The notes: a model not told the origin generated them from the sequence alone. Numbered from the stretch's first letter, positions 25,341-33,942 are shown. The stretch: DNA of 64,000 nt from Hydrogenophaga sp. IBVHS1 (GCF_002127265.1 NZ_NFUU01000001.1:2860040-2924039); one strand, 5' to 3'. Program-made: numbers and translations.

Positions 25341-26312
25341 ATGTCAACATCCAAGCTTTCTGCACTTGTCTACAACATGAGGCTTGAAGCCCCCGGCGTT
25401 GTTAGTGTCGAATTTAGGCCAGCCACACCAGACACTGTCTTCCCACCTCATGCCGCTGGCTCACATATCGACCTTCATCTGGGAAACGGCTTGGTTCGCA
25501 GCTACTCGCTGATGAACCCGATCACCGATAAGCAACGCTACGTGGTGGGCGTTCTCAAGGATCGTCAGAGCCGTGGGGGGTCGAAGTATGTCCACGAGAA
25601 GGTTCGCGTGGGCGATGTTCTGGACATCTCGGTGCCTCGCAACAATTTTCCGCTGGAAGAACGTGCTCAGCACTCCGTGCTGGTTGCAGGTGGCATCGGC
25701 ATCACACCTATGCTGTGCATGCTCAATCGACTGGCTTCGCTGGGTCGATCTGCCGAGCTGCTCTATTTCGCTCGTTCCCGCCGGGATGCTGCGTTCTTGC
25801 AAGTGCTGGAATCGATGGAGTCAGGCCAGCTCAAAGTGCGGTACCACTTCGATGACGAAGTCGGTGCGTCTCCCGACCTGCCAACACTGCTGGCAGCGTA
25901 TCCGGCCGATACCCATTTCTATGGCTGCGGCCCCGGCCCCATGCTGGACGCGTTCCAGAAGGCTTGCGACGGTCTGGGATACACCCACGTGCATCTGGAA
26001 CGGTTCGCCGCCGTGGAACCTGTGGGGACGCCGCCCTTCAACGCCAATGGCTGCACCGTAGAACTGCGCCGGAGTCAGAGGATCATTCAAGTGCCGGCTG
26101 GTTCGACCATTCTCGACGCCATGATGGATGCGGGCATCATTCCTAGCTACAGCTGCAAGGAGGGGATCTGCGGTGCCTGCGAAACCAAAGTTCTGGCTGG
26201 CGAGGTGGATCACCGGGACAGCATCCTGACACAGCAAGAGCGAGCAGCCAACAAGTCGATGATGATCTGTGTGTCGGGTTGTCGTTCCAATTTGTTGGTA
26301 CTGGATCTCTAA
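25341..26312 (+). CDS. VanB/phthalate-dioxygenase-reductase-type oxidoreductase
   Basis: A 323-residue reductase with domain order FMN barrel (LVRSYSLMNP), NAD domain (VAGGIGITPMLCML, YGCGPGPMLDAF) and C-terminal plant-type [2Fe-2S] domain (YSCKEGICGACE and a later MICVSGC). This is the VanB/phthalate dioxygenase reductase architecture, opposite to TphA1. It could feed the oxygenase at 22209, VanA at 15594, or both. It seems to use a less GC-biased codon choice than its neighbours, hinting at a separate origin. The ribosome site is weak. Confidence 0.86.
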   Translation: MSTSKLSALVYNMRLEAPGVVSVEFRPATPDTVFPPHAAGSHIDLHLGNGLVRSYSLMNPITDKQRYVVGVLKDRQSRGGSKYVHEKVRVGDVLDISVPRNNFPLEERAQHSVLVAGGIGITPMLCMLNRLASLGRSAELLYFARSRRDAAFLQVLESMESGQLKVRYHFDDEVGASPDLPTLLAAYPADTHFYGCGPGPMLDAFQKACDGLGYTHVHLERFAAVEPVGTPPFNANGCTVELRRSQRIIQVPAGSTILDAMMDAGIIPSYSCKEGICGACETKVLAGEVDHRDSILTQQERAANKSMMICVSGCRSNLLVLDL

Positions 26313-26339
26313 GACCGGTGTTGTTTGGATAGGTTGCGC

Positions 26340-26880
26340 GCTTGGCCGGTTTGAACACACCGCCGAGCAGGTCACGAAATCGGGTCAACTCCAACTCCAA
26401 CTCCAACTCCAACTCCAAGGTGCCAGTTGTAGTGGTGATTCCAATGGTCCGACGCAGCAGTGTGCTCGCTGGAGTTCTGGTAAGCGAAGCCATAGACCCA
26501 TTCGCTCAGATCCGACTGGATGAAGCGCTCGACCTTGCCGCTGGTTTGGGACCGCCACGAGCTGGTAATCGGTCACAAATACCCAAATCTTGGCAGGCCT
26601 GTGCGAAGTCTCTTAAGCGGAAGGCCGCTCCGTTGTCGATGAGCGGGAGCTAGATGCGCACACCCAGACTGGCGTAGTAGGCGTGGGCGTTGCACGAGAA
26701 CTGCACCGCGTTGAGCGCCTTCTGGTCGGGGTGGATGTCGATGAACGCGATACGGGCAGGGTCATCAATGGTCAAAAAAGCATCTTCCAGCCCGCTTCAT
26801 CAACGCTATCCTTGCATTTGCCCATCCACGGAATTGGGGCCCAACGCGCTGACCAGTCGAGTCGCGTTTGATGCCGGAAG
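26340..26880 (-). pseudogene. Decayed IS481-type transposase
   Basis: On the minus strand pieces of a DDE integrase core can be read in different frames: WKMLF, then DDPARIAFIDIHPDQKALNA, HAYYASLGVRI, a stop, LPLIDNGAAFRLRDFAQACQDLG, and after a shift KVERFIQSDLSEW and HWNHHYNWHL. Those parts line up with IS481-family transposases. Several frameshifts and an in-frame stop inactivate it. It marks the join between the aromatic island and the acyl-CoA island. Confidence 0.75.
26387..26416. repeat. Hexanucleotide microsatellite (AACTCC)5
   Basis: Five exact tandem copies of AACTCC inside the transposase remnant, just after the HHYN motif. Depending on frame the minus strand would read Leu-Glu, Gly-Val or Ser-Trp repeats. 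Probably slippage expansion in DNA without coding constraint. Confidence 0.9.
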
Positions 26881-26882
26881 CC

Positions 26883-28130
26883 TCATTCTGACACCTCCGC
26901 ATCGGCGAGGAGTGGAACCGCTGCGCCACCAACCAGCAAGGACGCCAGCGCAACTGCATCAAAGCCGCATTCGCGCAGCACCGATTCGGTGTGCTCCCCC
27001 AATCGCGGCGCGGGCGCCAGCTTGCTGACGTCGTAACCCACCCAGCGCGCTGGCGCGCCAAAGGTACGCATCGCTCCTTCGCTCGGGTGCTCGACCTGAC
27101 GGAAGAAGCCCACCGCCGCCAAGTGTGGGTCATCCAACAGTGATTCGACGGTGTTCAGAGGCACCGCCGGCACGTCGATGTCTTCGAACAGCTCCAACCA
27201 GTGCGCGGTGCTTTGCACGCATAGCGTCTGGCCCAGAAAGCCGTACACCTCGTCAATGTGGCGGGTGCGGCTGGCCAAGTCGGCGAAGCGCGGATCGACC
27301 CGCAAATCGTCGCGCTCGATGGCATGCAGAAAACGCTGCCAGTGGCCGTCGTTGTATACCAGCGCGCAGATGTAGCCGTCGCTGGTTTCGTATGGCCGGC
27401 GCCCGGGCGACAACAGCCGCACGTAGCCAGCGTCACCACTGGGCGGCTCGAAGGTGCGCCCATATAGGTGGTCCGAAAGCACCACGCTGGCCATGGTTTC
27501 GAACATCGGCACATCGATGCGGCAGCCGCGTCCGTTGCGCTCGCGCCCGTACAGCGCCATGGCCACGCTGTGCGCTGCATGCAGGCCGACCATGCGGTCG
27601 GCAATCGTCAGCGGCACGTAGCGCGGCTCGCTCGCCCCGCTTTGCTGCTGTAAGGCGGCGATGCCGACCGCGCCCTGGATCAGGTCGTCATAGGCCGGGC
27701 GGCCGGCGTAGGGACCGTCCTCGCCGTAACCGTACACGCCGCACCAGATGATGCGTGGATTGATCATCGAGATGCTCTCGTAGTCCAGCCCGAGCCGGGC
27801 GATGGAGGCCGGGCGGAGGTTGTGCACGAAGACATCGGCGCCTTCGATCAGGCGCCGCATCGCAGCCGCGCCCTCCGGCGATTTGAGGTCAAGCGCCACG
27901 CTGCGCTTGTTGCGGTTCAGGTGCAGGAACAGCGGACCCATGCCGGGATGGCGTCCGGGGCCGATCCAGCGTGTCGAGTCGCCCTCAGGGGATTCAATCT
28001 TGATCACGTCCGCGCCATGGTCGCCAAAGATCTGGGTGGCGTAGGGCCCCATCAGCACCGCGCTGAGGTCGATCACCCGCACGCCCTCGAGTGGCCCGGC
28101 GGGTGCTGCCTGCTTGTGTTGGCTTGTCAT
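26883..28130 (-). CDS. Family III CoA-transferase (CaiB/BaiF)
   Basis: A 415-residue class III acyl-CoA transferase with the N-terminal GVRVIDLSAVLMGPYATQI block, IESPEGD, NRNKRSVALDLK, and the catalytic Asp in YDDLIQG. It would move CoA from a donor ester to a free acid without ATP. Start at 28130 fits a GGAGACACAG ribosome site; an upstream TG-rich extension lacks support. Divergent from an IclR regulator. It may activate the unknown acid degraded by this island. Confidence 0.86.
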   Translation of the reverse strand: MTSQHKQAAPAGPLEGVRVIDLSAVLMGPYATQIFGDHGADVIKIESPEGDSTRWIGPGRHPGMGPLFLHLNRNKRSVALDLKSPEGAAAMRRLIEGADVFVHNLRPASIARLGLDYESISMINPRIIWCGVYGYGEDGPYAGRPAYDDLIQGAVGIAALQQQSGASEPRYVPLTIADRMVGLHAAHSVAMALYGRERNGRGCRIDVPMFETMASVVLSDHLYGRTFEPPSGDAGYVRLLSPGRRPYETSDGYICALVYNDGHWQRFLHAIERDDLRVDPRFADLASRTRHIDEVYGFLGQTLCVQSTAHWLELFEDIDVPAVPLNTVESLLDDPHLAAVGFFRQVEHPSEGAMRTFGAPARWVGYDVSKLAPAPRLGEHTESVLRECGFDAVALASLLVGGAAVPLLADAEVSE

Positions 28131-28219
28131 CTGTGTCTCCTCTGATTTCTCGATGCCAGGCTGCCTCAGCGCCGAGTGCTGAGGAAAAACCGGATTGACG
28201 GCCGTCCATCCTAACGATA

Positions 28220-28253
28220 TTCTGATTACCAAACAAATGTTCCCATATCAGAA
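28220..28253. promoter_or_regulatory. Inverted repeat in the CoA-transferase/IclR intergenic region
   Basis: TTCTGAT (28220-28226) and ATCAGAA (28247-28253) form perfect arms with a 20-bp spacer containing a GTTC...GAAC inner repeat at the right side. Lies between divergent genes and just before the IclR ribosome site, so an IclR operator is likely. Confidence 0.45.
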
Positions 28254-28273
28254 CACAAGGAGGCTTCGATTCT

Positions 28274-29149
28274 ATGAACATGCCCACGGCCAGCTTGCGC
28301 GAATGCACAGGCATCAATACCCGCGCGGAGGCTTCTCCCATGGCCGTGACCCGCGTGCTGCGGCTGCTGCGGATACTGGCCGACCGCCCTGCTGGCTTGG
28401 CCCTGACCCCGTTGTGCTTGGCGTTGAATGCACCAAAAACCAGCGTACTCTCGCTGTTGCGCGGCCTCACGGCGCATGGCTACCTGCAGCGCAGCAATGA
28501 CCTGTATGAACTGGGCCCCGAGGCGTTCTCACTAGGGGCATCTCTGGTGTCGGCCCGCTCGCTCGACGTTGTGGCCCTGCCCTTCCTGCGGGAGGCAGTG
28601 GCGCGATCCGGCGAGACCGCCCTGATCGCCAGAATCGACCGCACCGCAGATCGGCTCGTCTACAACCCGATCTTCGAGAGCACCCGGACGATTCGATACG
28701 CCGTGCCAGTCGGCACGACACGGCCGCTGTTTGCCTCGTCCGCCGGGCGCGTGCTGCTCGCGTTCCAGGAAGAGGCATGGCGGCGTGACTACCTGCGCCG
28801 GGCCGATCTGCGGGCCATGACCGAGCACTCGGTCACCGACCCGGCGCAACTGGCGCGGATCATCGAGGAAGCCCGGGTGAGAGGGGTGGCGGTCACATTC
28901 GGAGAAGTGACACCTGACGTTGCCGGCTTTTCGGCCCCGATCTTCGAACCTGACGGGCGCGTGAACGCAGCGCTGATCATCGCCGCGCCGATCGAGCGCG
29001 GTCGCGCCGTCGCCGATGCGCTGCAGCACCTGGTGATGGAACTCGCCGCAAGCATCTCGGGGGCACTCGGCTACCGTGCGGGACCGGAATCGCGTGAGGT
29101 GGCAACGAATCAAGCCAGACCAATGCCCCAGACCCGCCGCTCGCGGTAA
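28274..29149 (+). CDS. IclR-family regulator of the acyl-CoA island
   Basis: A 291-residue IclR-type regulator with the helix-turn-helix around LALTPLCLALNAPKTSVLSLLRGL and an effector domain containing TTRPLFASSAGRVLLA and SAPIFEPDGRVNAALI. A strong AAGGAGG site precedes the ATG at 28274 by ten bases. Divergent from the CoA-transferase and followed by a hydratase and a PrpD-like gene in the same direction. It may sense the substrate acid or its CoA ester. Confidence 0.86.
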   Translation: MNMPTASLRECTGINTRAEASPMAVTRVLRLLRILADRPAGLALTPLCLALNAPKTSVLSLLRGLTAHGYLQRSNDLYELGPEAFSLGASLVSARSLDVVALPFLREAVARSGETALIARIDRTADRLVYNPIFESTRTIRYAVPVGTTRPLFASSAGRVLLAFQEEAWRRDYLRRADLRAMTEHSVTDPAQLARIIEEARVRGVAVTFGEVTPDVAGFSAPIFEPDGRVNAALIIAAPIERGRAVADALQHLVMELAASISGALGYRAGPESREVATNQARPMPQTRRSR

Positions 29150-29179
29150 CAGGCACAAACTTCAAAAGGAGACACCCCC

Positions 29180-29941
29180 ATGAACAATGAACTGCTTTAC
29201 GAAGTGAACGACGGCATTGCCGTCATCACCATCAACCGGCCCGAGCGCCGCAATGCGCTGAATCGCGCCGTGCGCGAAGGCTTTTTTGAGGTCTGGCGCC
29301 GCTTCGAAGCTGACGGGCAGGCGCAGGTGGCCATCCTCACCGGCGCCGGTGACAATTTCTGCGCCGGCATGGACCTGGTGGAAGCCGCAGACACTCAACT
29401 GCGCATCCCGCCAGCGGGCTTCATCGCCGTGCTCGGCGACAACATCGAGGTCACCAAGCCCGTCATCGCTGCCGTGCAGGGCTATGCCTATGCAGGCGGT
29501 TGGCTGCTCTCGCAGATGTGCGACCTGTGCGTGGCCGACCAAACCGCCAAATTCGCCATCACGGAGGCCAAGGTCGGGCGCGGCATGCCGTGGGCCTCGC
29601 CGGTCATCCACATGCTGCCGCAGCGCATTCTGATGGAAGTCGCGATGACCGGCGACCCGCTGACAGCGCAGCGCGCCTACGAACTCGGCTACATCAACCG
29701 CCTGATGCCCAAGGGGCAAGCATTGCAAGGGGCCAAAGAGCTGGCGACCCGGCTCATGGCCAATGCGCCACTGACGGTGCGCGCGGCCAAAGAAATGGTG
29801 CGCCTGTCCACCGAGATGGGCCGCACCGCCGCGCTGCGCGCCTCCAACCGAGCGTTTGATGCCGTCTACCTCAGTGAAGATGCCCTGGAAGGCCCGCAAT
29901 CTTTCCGGGAAAAGCGCAAACCGGTCTGGAAGGGGCACTGA
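29180..29941 (+). CDS. Enoyl-CoA hydratase/isomerase family protein
   Basis: A 253-residue crotonase: IAVITINRPERRNALN start, oxyanion-hole segments GDNFCAGMDL and AGGWLLSQMCDL, and a Glu in FAITEAKVGRGMPW at the general-base position. The first catalytic Glu of classical hydratases is Leu/Ser here (GGWLLSQ), so isomerase, dehalogenase-like or another crotonase reaction is possible. AAAAGGAGA ribosome site. Followed after one base by the PrpD-like gene. Confidence 0.82.
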   Translation: MNNELLYEVNDGIAVITINRPERRNALNRAVREGFFEVWRRFEADGQAQVAILTGAGDNFCAGMDLVEAADTQLRIPPAGFIAVLGDNIEVTKPVIAAVQGYAYAGGWLLSQMCDLCVADQTAKFAITEAKVGRGMPWASPVIHMLPQRILMEVAMTGDPLTAQRAYELGYINRLMPKGQALQGAKELATRLMANAPLTVRAAKEMVRLSTEMGRTAALRASNRAFDAVYLSEDALEGPQSFREKRKPVWKGH

Positions 29942-29942
29942 A

Positions 29943-31355
29943 ATGAGCATGACCACAACCAGAAAACCCGCACCGTCGTCCGCTATCCAAATCGCTGACA
30001 TCACGCGGGAACTGGCCGCGCGCTGCGCTGACCTGTGCTACACCGATCTCCCGGAGGACGTGCGCCTGCGGGTCCGGCAATGCCTGCTCGACTGGATCGG
30101 GGTGACGCTGGCTGGCGCGTGCGAGCCACTGGTTCACATGCTGGCCGAAGAAGCCCGTGAACAGGGTGGGCATGCCCAGGCCACCGTCGTCGGGCACGCC
30201 ATGACGACCTCCAGCCGGCAGGCGGCATTGATCAATGGCTCGGCCTCGCACGCACTCGACTATGACGACGTCAACATGGCCTGCACCGGCCACCCCTCGG
30301 TGGTCCTGATCCCGGCCTTGCTCGCCCTGGCCGAATCGCGCGGCGCCAGCGGACGCGACTTCATGACGGCCTTCGCCGCCGGCTACGAAACCATGTGCCA
30401 GTTGGGGTTGGTGTGCGGCGACGCACAGTATTCCAACGGCTTCCACACCACAGCCACGCTAGGCACGCTCGGTGCGGCCGCCGCCTGCGCACGCTTGCTG
30501 CAACTCGATGCCGACGACACCGCGACCGCGCTGGGCATCGCCAGCACCATGGCGGCTGGGCTGAAATCGATGTTCGGCACCATGTGCAAACCCTTGCATG
30601 CCGGGCGGGCCAGTGCCGACGGCCTGCAGGCGGCCCAGTTGGCCGCACGCGGCTTCACCAGCCGTGCCGATGCGATTGAATGTCCGCAAGGCCTCATCGC
30701 CACGCACGGTGGTACCGCGTCGCTGGGAGCTGCGGTGGCCACGCCGAACGGCGGCTGGCATCTGCGCCACAACCTGTTCAAGTTCCACGCCGCCTGTTAT
30801 GGCACACATGCCGCCATTGAGGCCGCGAGCCACTTGCGCCTGCAACACGCACTGCGGGTTGATGACGTGTGCCGCGTGACGGTGCGTGCCAGTTCCGCCT
30901 GCGAGGGTGTATGCAACATCGCGGAGCCGCGCACCGGGCTGGAGGCCAAGTTCAGTCTCCGTCACACGGTAGCGATGGCGCTGGCCGGGGTCGACACCGC
31001 CGGATTGGACGCGTTCAGTGACGAAGCCGTATACGCGCCCGAGGTGGTGGCGCTGCGTGATCGGGTGCAGGTTTTGCTCGCACCTCAATGCCCGGACCTC
31101 ACCCTCAGCGAGGTGGTGATCGAGACTCAGAGCGGCACAGTGCTGCGCCAACGCTACGACAGTGGGCGCCCAGCCAGCGACCTGCTGGAGCAGCAGCAGC
31201 GCCTGGAGGAAAAGTTTCGCCTGCTGGTCAAGTCTGTGCTCATACCTGACGAGTGCGACGAGCTGATAGACCTGGTGGCACGGCTCGACGAACTGACCGA
31301 CCTCTCGCCGCTGGCAGGCATGCTGGCTCGCCAAGCGTGCGCTGATCGACACTAA
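29943..31355 (+). CDS. MmgE/PrpD family protein (2-methylcitrate dehydratase-like)
   Basis: A 470-residue member of the MmgE/PrpD superfamily (INGSASHALDYDDVN, HPSVVLIPALLALAE, GYETMCQLG, KPLHAGRASADGLQAAQLAARGF). Family enzymes dehydrate 2-methylcitrate or act on iminodisuccinate and cis-aconitate. No prpB or prpC lies nearby, so propionate metabolism is unlikely; it may dehydrate a branched hydroxyacid of the local pathway. Start at 29943 chosen over a longer version that overlaps the hydratase. Confidence 0.8.
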   Translation: MSMTTTRKPAPSSAIQIADITRELAARCADLCYTDLPEDVRLRVRQCLLDWIGVTLAGACEPLVHMLAEEAREQGGHAQATVVGHAMTTSSRQAALINGSASHALDYDDVNMACTGHPSVVLIPALLALAESRGASGRDFMTAFAAGYETMCQLGLVCGDAQYSNGFHTTATLGTLGAAAACARLLQLDADDTATALGIASTMAAGLKSMFGTMCKPLHAGRASADGLQAAQLAARGFTSRADAIECPQGLIATHGGTASLGAAVATPNGGWHLRHNLFKFHAACYGTHAAIEAASHLRLQHALRVDDVCRVTVRASSACEGVCNIAEPRTGLEAKFSLRHTVAMALAGVDTAGLDAFSDEAVYAPEVVALRDRVQVLLAPQCPDLTLSEVVIETQSGTVLRQRYDSGRPASDLLEQQQRLEEKFRLLVKSVLIPDECDELIDLVARLDELTDLSPLAGMLARQACADRH

Positions 31356-31414
31356 CAGCGTTTATTGGTGCGGGCAGGCTGGCGTGCGGAAAAAAAAGAG
31401 ACGTGCAATACCCC

Positions 31415-32242
31415 TCATTGGTCGGCGTTTTTGCTCTCCGCGGAAGGGCTGCGCCCAATGCGGCAAAACAAGCGCTGCAACATGCTCCTGGTCTCCCCAC
31501 GGGCCAGCTGCTGCGGATGGTGACCAACTCCAGGCAGCGCCGTCACTTCAAGCGGCATCAGACCGTGGCGAAACAATGCAATCGCGCTGGGCCGCCAGCC
31601 ATATTCATCGTCATTGCCGAACAACACGGAGACCGGACAACGCACTGCGGCAAGCTCGACGCTCATGTCCCATTGAAGTGCCTGCGGGCTGGCCCAGGGC
31701 TCGTACCAGCCCCAGAACATGGTGTCGGTGTTGTCGCCATGGTGGCGACGAAGTTTTTCGCGCAAGCCGTCTTGCTCAAACGCGCGCCGCGCGACGGCCA
31801 TGGCGTCCACCATGAACTGATCCACAGCCATGGTTGGCGAGCAGGCAAAAACGCCGCATACCAGCTCAGGATGCGCCGCCGCAGCCAGCACCGACATGGC
31901 TCCTCCATCACTGTGGCCGAACATCAACGCCTTGTGGATTCCAAAGTGGCGCAACACCTCGCCAAGCACCGGCCCAGCCTCTTCACGCCGGTAGCTGGGC
32001 TCGCGCCCACCCACCAGACTCTCGGATCGCCCATAACCATACCGGTCATAGGCCAGCACCGGCCAGCCGCTGGCTTCGGCCAACACCTGAGGCAGGTCTT
32101 TCCAGGTGGTGATGCAGTCCAGACCGCCATGCATCATCACGATGGTCGGCTGCCCGTTGCCCACATCACCCCAGGTGGTGGCGGCCAGCCGATGGCCTCC
32201 CGCAAACAGTTCGTGTTCCTTCATTTCGTTCTTTTTCATCAT
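31415..32242 (-). CDS. Alpha/beta hydrolase
   Basis: A 275-residue alpha/beta hydrolase: oxyanion HGGLDCITTW, YDRYGYGRSE, nucleophile Ser in GHSDGG and a C-terminal GVGHHPQQ histidine. GGAGG ribosome site ten bases before the first of two adjacent ATGs. It may hydrolyse an ester, lactone or C-C bond; context only says that it sits at the end of an acyl-CoA operon. Convergent with the PrpD-like gene. Confidence 0.82.
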   Translation of the reverse strand: MMKKNEMKEHELFAGGHRLAATTWGDVGNGQPTIVMMHGGLDCITTWKDLPQVLAEASGWPVLAYDRYGYGRSESLVGGREPSYRREEAGPVLGEVLRHFGIHKALMFGHSDGGAMSVLAAAAHPELVCGVFACSPTMAVDQFMVDAMAVARRAFEQDGLREKLRRHHGDNTDTMFWGWYEPWASPQALQWDMSVELAAVRCPVSVLFGNDDEYGWRPSAIALFRHGLMPLEVTALPGVGHHPQQLARGETRSMLQRLFCRIGRSPSAESKNADQ

Positions 32243-32286
32243 GTCAATCTGCCTCCGGGTTGGGCATTGCAGAGGATCCACACAGC

Positions 32287-33519
32287 CTACAGGTCGGCCT
32301 GTCCAGTCAGCAGTTGGCGCGCGACGGTGCGGCGCTGGATTTCGCCCGTACCGTCGGGTATACGCATCACGCGGGCGAAGCGGTAGCCCTCTTCCAGGCG
32401 CAGTTCGTTGGTCAGGCCCATGCCGCCGTGGATCTGGATGCTGCGGTCCATCACGCGCCCCAGCATCTCGGTCGAAAATGCCTTGACCATACTGACCTGT
32501 GCGTTGGCTGAGCGGCCGCTGTCCAGGCGCCAGGCACAGTTCTGAATCATGGTCTTGGCAGCGTAGATGTCCATCGCGCTGTCGGCCAGCATGAGCTGGA
32601 TGGCCTGGTGCTCGGCAATGGGCACGCCAAAGGTTTTTCGCACCTTGGCGTAGTCCACCGCCTGGTCCAGCGCCCAGCGGGCCAAGCCCAGGCAGGATGC
32701 AGCCATGCCCATGCGCCCGGCGTTGACGCCGTCCATGGCCACCGCCAAGCCGTGCCCGACGTCGCCGAGCCGGTGGTCGTCGCGCACACGCACGCCGTCG
32801 AGCACGATGACGCCGGTGTCGCCGCCTAGGTGACCCATGGTGTTGATGATGCGCGGCACTGAAAAACCTGACGCGCGCGTGTCGACGAAGAAACCGGTGA
32901 CACCACCCTTGTGGCGCGCTGCGGCTTCGGGGTCGGTCAGCGCGAACACCATGGCGTAATCGGCGTAGGGCGAGTTGGTTATCCACTGCTTGGTGCCGGT
33001 GAGCACCCATTCGTCACCGTCGCGCACGGCGCGGGTTTGCATGCCGAATACATCGGAGCCCGCATCGGGCTCGCTCAGACCAAAACACAGGGTCTTGTCG
33101 CCGCTGGCGATGTCGTCGCGATACTGCGCGAAGATGTCCGGCTTCAGATGCCGCAGCACAGGCGACAGACCGTTGGTGAAGGGCGAGGGCAGCACCACCG
33201 TCTGCACCAGCGGCTGGGCCGGACCCACGCAGTGGTTGAGGCTCTCCTGCACATGGGCCATGACCTGCGCGCCCTGCCCGCCACCACCCAGTTTTTCGTC
33301 GCCGAACAAGGTGTAGAAGCCCAGTTCCGCGGAGCGCTTGCGCACCTGCTGGCGCAGCGCCAGCGCCTCGGGCACATAACGGCCGCTGGCGTCGAACAAA
33401 GTGCGTTCGCTGCCCAGCAGATCGTGGTGGCGCTGCTGCAGTGGCAGCACTTCGCGCTCCACGAAGCGCAGCACTGCCTCGGCAATCGCCACGGTATCGG
33501 GATCGATGGTGAAGTCCAT
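32287..33519 (-). CDS. Acyl-CoA dehydrogenase
   Basis: A 410-residue FAD-dependent acyl-CoA dehydrogenase: FGLSEPDAGSD, TGTKQWITN, RKTFGVPIAEHQ and QIHGGMG. The C-terminal base position, normally Glu in the YEGT motif, is Asp here (IPDGTGEIQRR). The alternative Glu of long-chain/isovaleryl types is absent from the G helix (DGVNAGRMG). The Asp may be the base, as in cyclohexanecarboxyl-CoA-type enzymes. First enzyme gene downstream of DUF35 and the thiolase-like gene in a minus-strand operon. Confidence 0.86.
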   Translation of the reverse strand: MDFTIDPDTVAIAEAVLRFVEREVLPLQQRHHDLLGSERTLFDASGRYVPEALALRQQVRKRSAELGFYTLFGDEKLGGGGQGAQVMAHVQESLNHCVGPAQPLVQTVVLPSPFTNGLSPVLRHLKPDIFAQYRDDIASGDKTLCFGLSEPDAGSDVFGMQTRAVRDGDEWVLTGTKQWITNSPYADYAMVFALTDPEAAARHKGGVTGFFVDTRASGFSVPRIINTMGHLGGDTGVIVLDGVRVRDDHRLGDVGHGLAVAMDGVNAGRMGMAASCLGLARWALDQAVDYAKVRKTFGVPIAEHQAIQLMLADSAMDIYAAKTMIQNCAWRLDSGRSANAQVSMVKAFSTEMLGRVMDRSIQIHGGMGLTNELRLEEGYRFARVMRIPDGTGEIQRRTVARQLLTGQADL

Positions 33520-33535
33520 ATGGGAAACCTCGGCG

Positions 33536-33937
33536 CTACAACAGCCGGAACTTCGGCAGCGTGACCTCGTCGGTCACGTCGTCGTACTGCACCGTCACAC
33601 GCTGGCCGATGCGCACCGCCTCCACATCGTCGGTGACGATGTTGGTCATCATGCGCGCGCCCTCGTCGAGGTCGATCACCGCCACCACGTAGGGGGTGTC
33701 GGCCTTGAAGGCCGGACCGGCCGGCCGGCGCGCGATGGTGTAGCTGTAAATGGTGCCGGTGCCGCGCGCATCGACCCATTCGACGGCGTCGGAATGGCAG
33801 TGCGGGCACAGGACGCGCGGATAGAAATGGTGCTTGCCACAGTCATGGCAGCGCTTGAGTGTCAGGCGATGTTGTTTCAGGGCGTCCCAATAGGAGCGGC
33901 TCTCGCCATCGATGACGGGCAGGGGTTTGTCGTACAT
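33536..33937 (-). CDS. DUF35 OB-fold protein with zinc ribbon, partner of the thiolase-like protein (pair 1)
   Basis: A 133-residue protein with an N-terminal rubredoxin-like zinc ribbon (CHDCG and CPHCHS) and an OB fold (GTIYSYTIARRP, PYVVAVIDLDEGARM). DUF35 proteins bind SCP2/thiolase-like proteins; in steroid side-chain breakdown the complex acts as a retro-aldolase. Located five bases from the thiolase-like gene. Start placed at the ATG 33937; longer versions overlap that gene. Confidence 0.87.
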   Translation of the reverse strand: MYDKPLPVIDGESRSYWDALKQHRLTLKRCHDCGKHHFYPRVLCPHCHSDAVEWVDARGTGTIYSYTIARRPAGPAFKADTPYVVAVIDLDEGARMMTNIVTDDVEAVRIGQRVTVQYDDVTDEVTLPKFRLL

Positions 33938-33942
33938 GGTGT

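Noticed and set aside
26387..26416. CRISPR-like repeats
   Set aside because: Six-base units without spacers: a microsatellite in a dead transposase. No CRISPR array or cas gene is seen in the window.
29943..31355. Propionate 2-methylcitrate pathway
   Set aside because: Only a PrpD-family protein is present; no methylcitrate synthase or lyase nearby.
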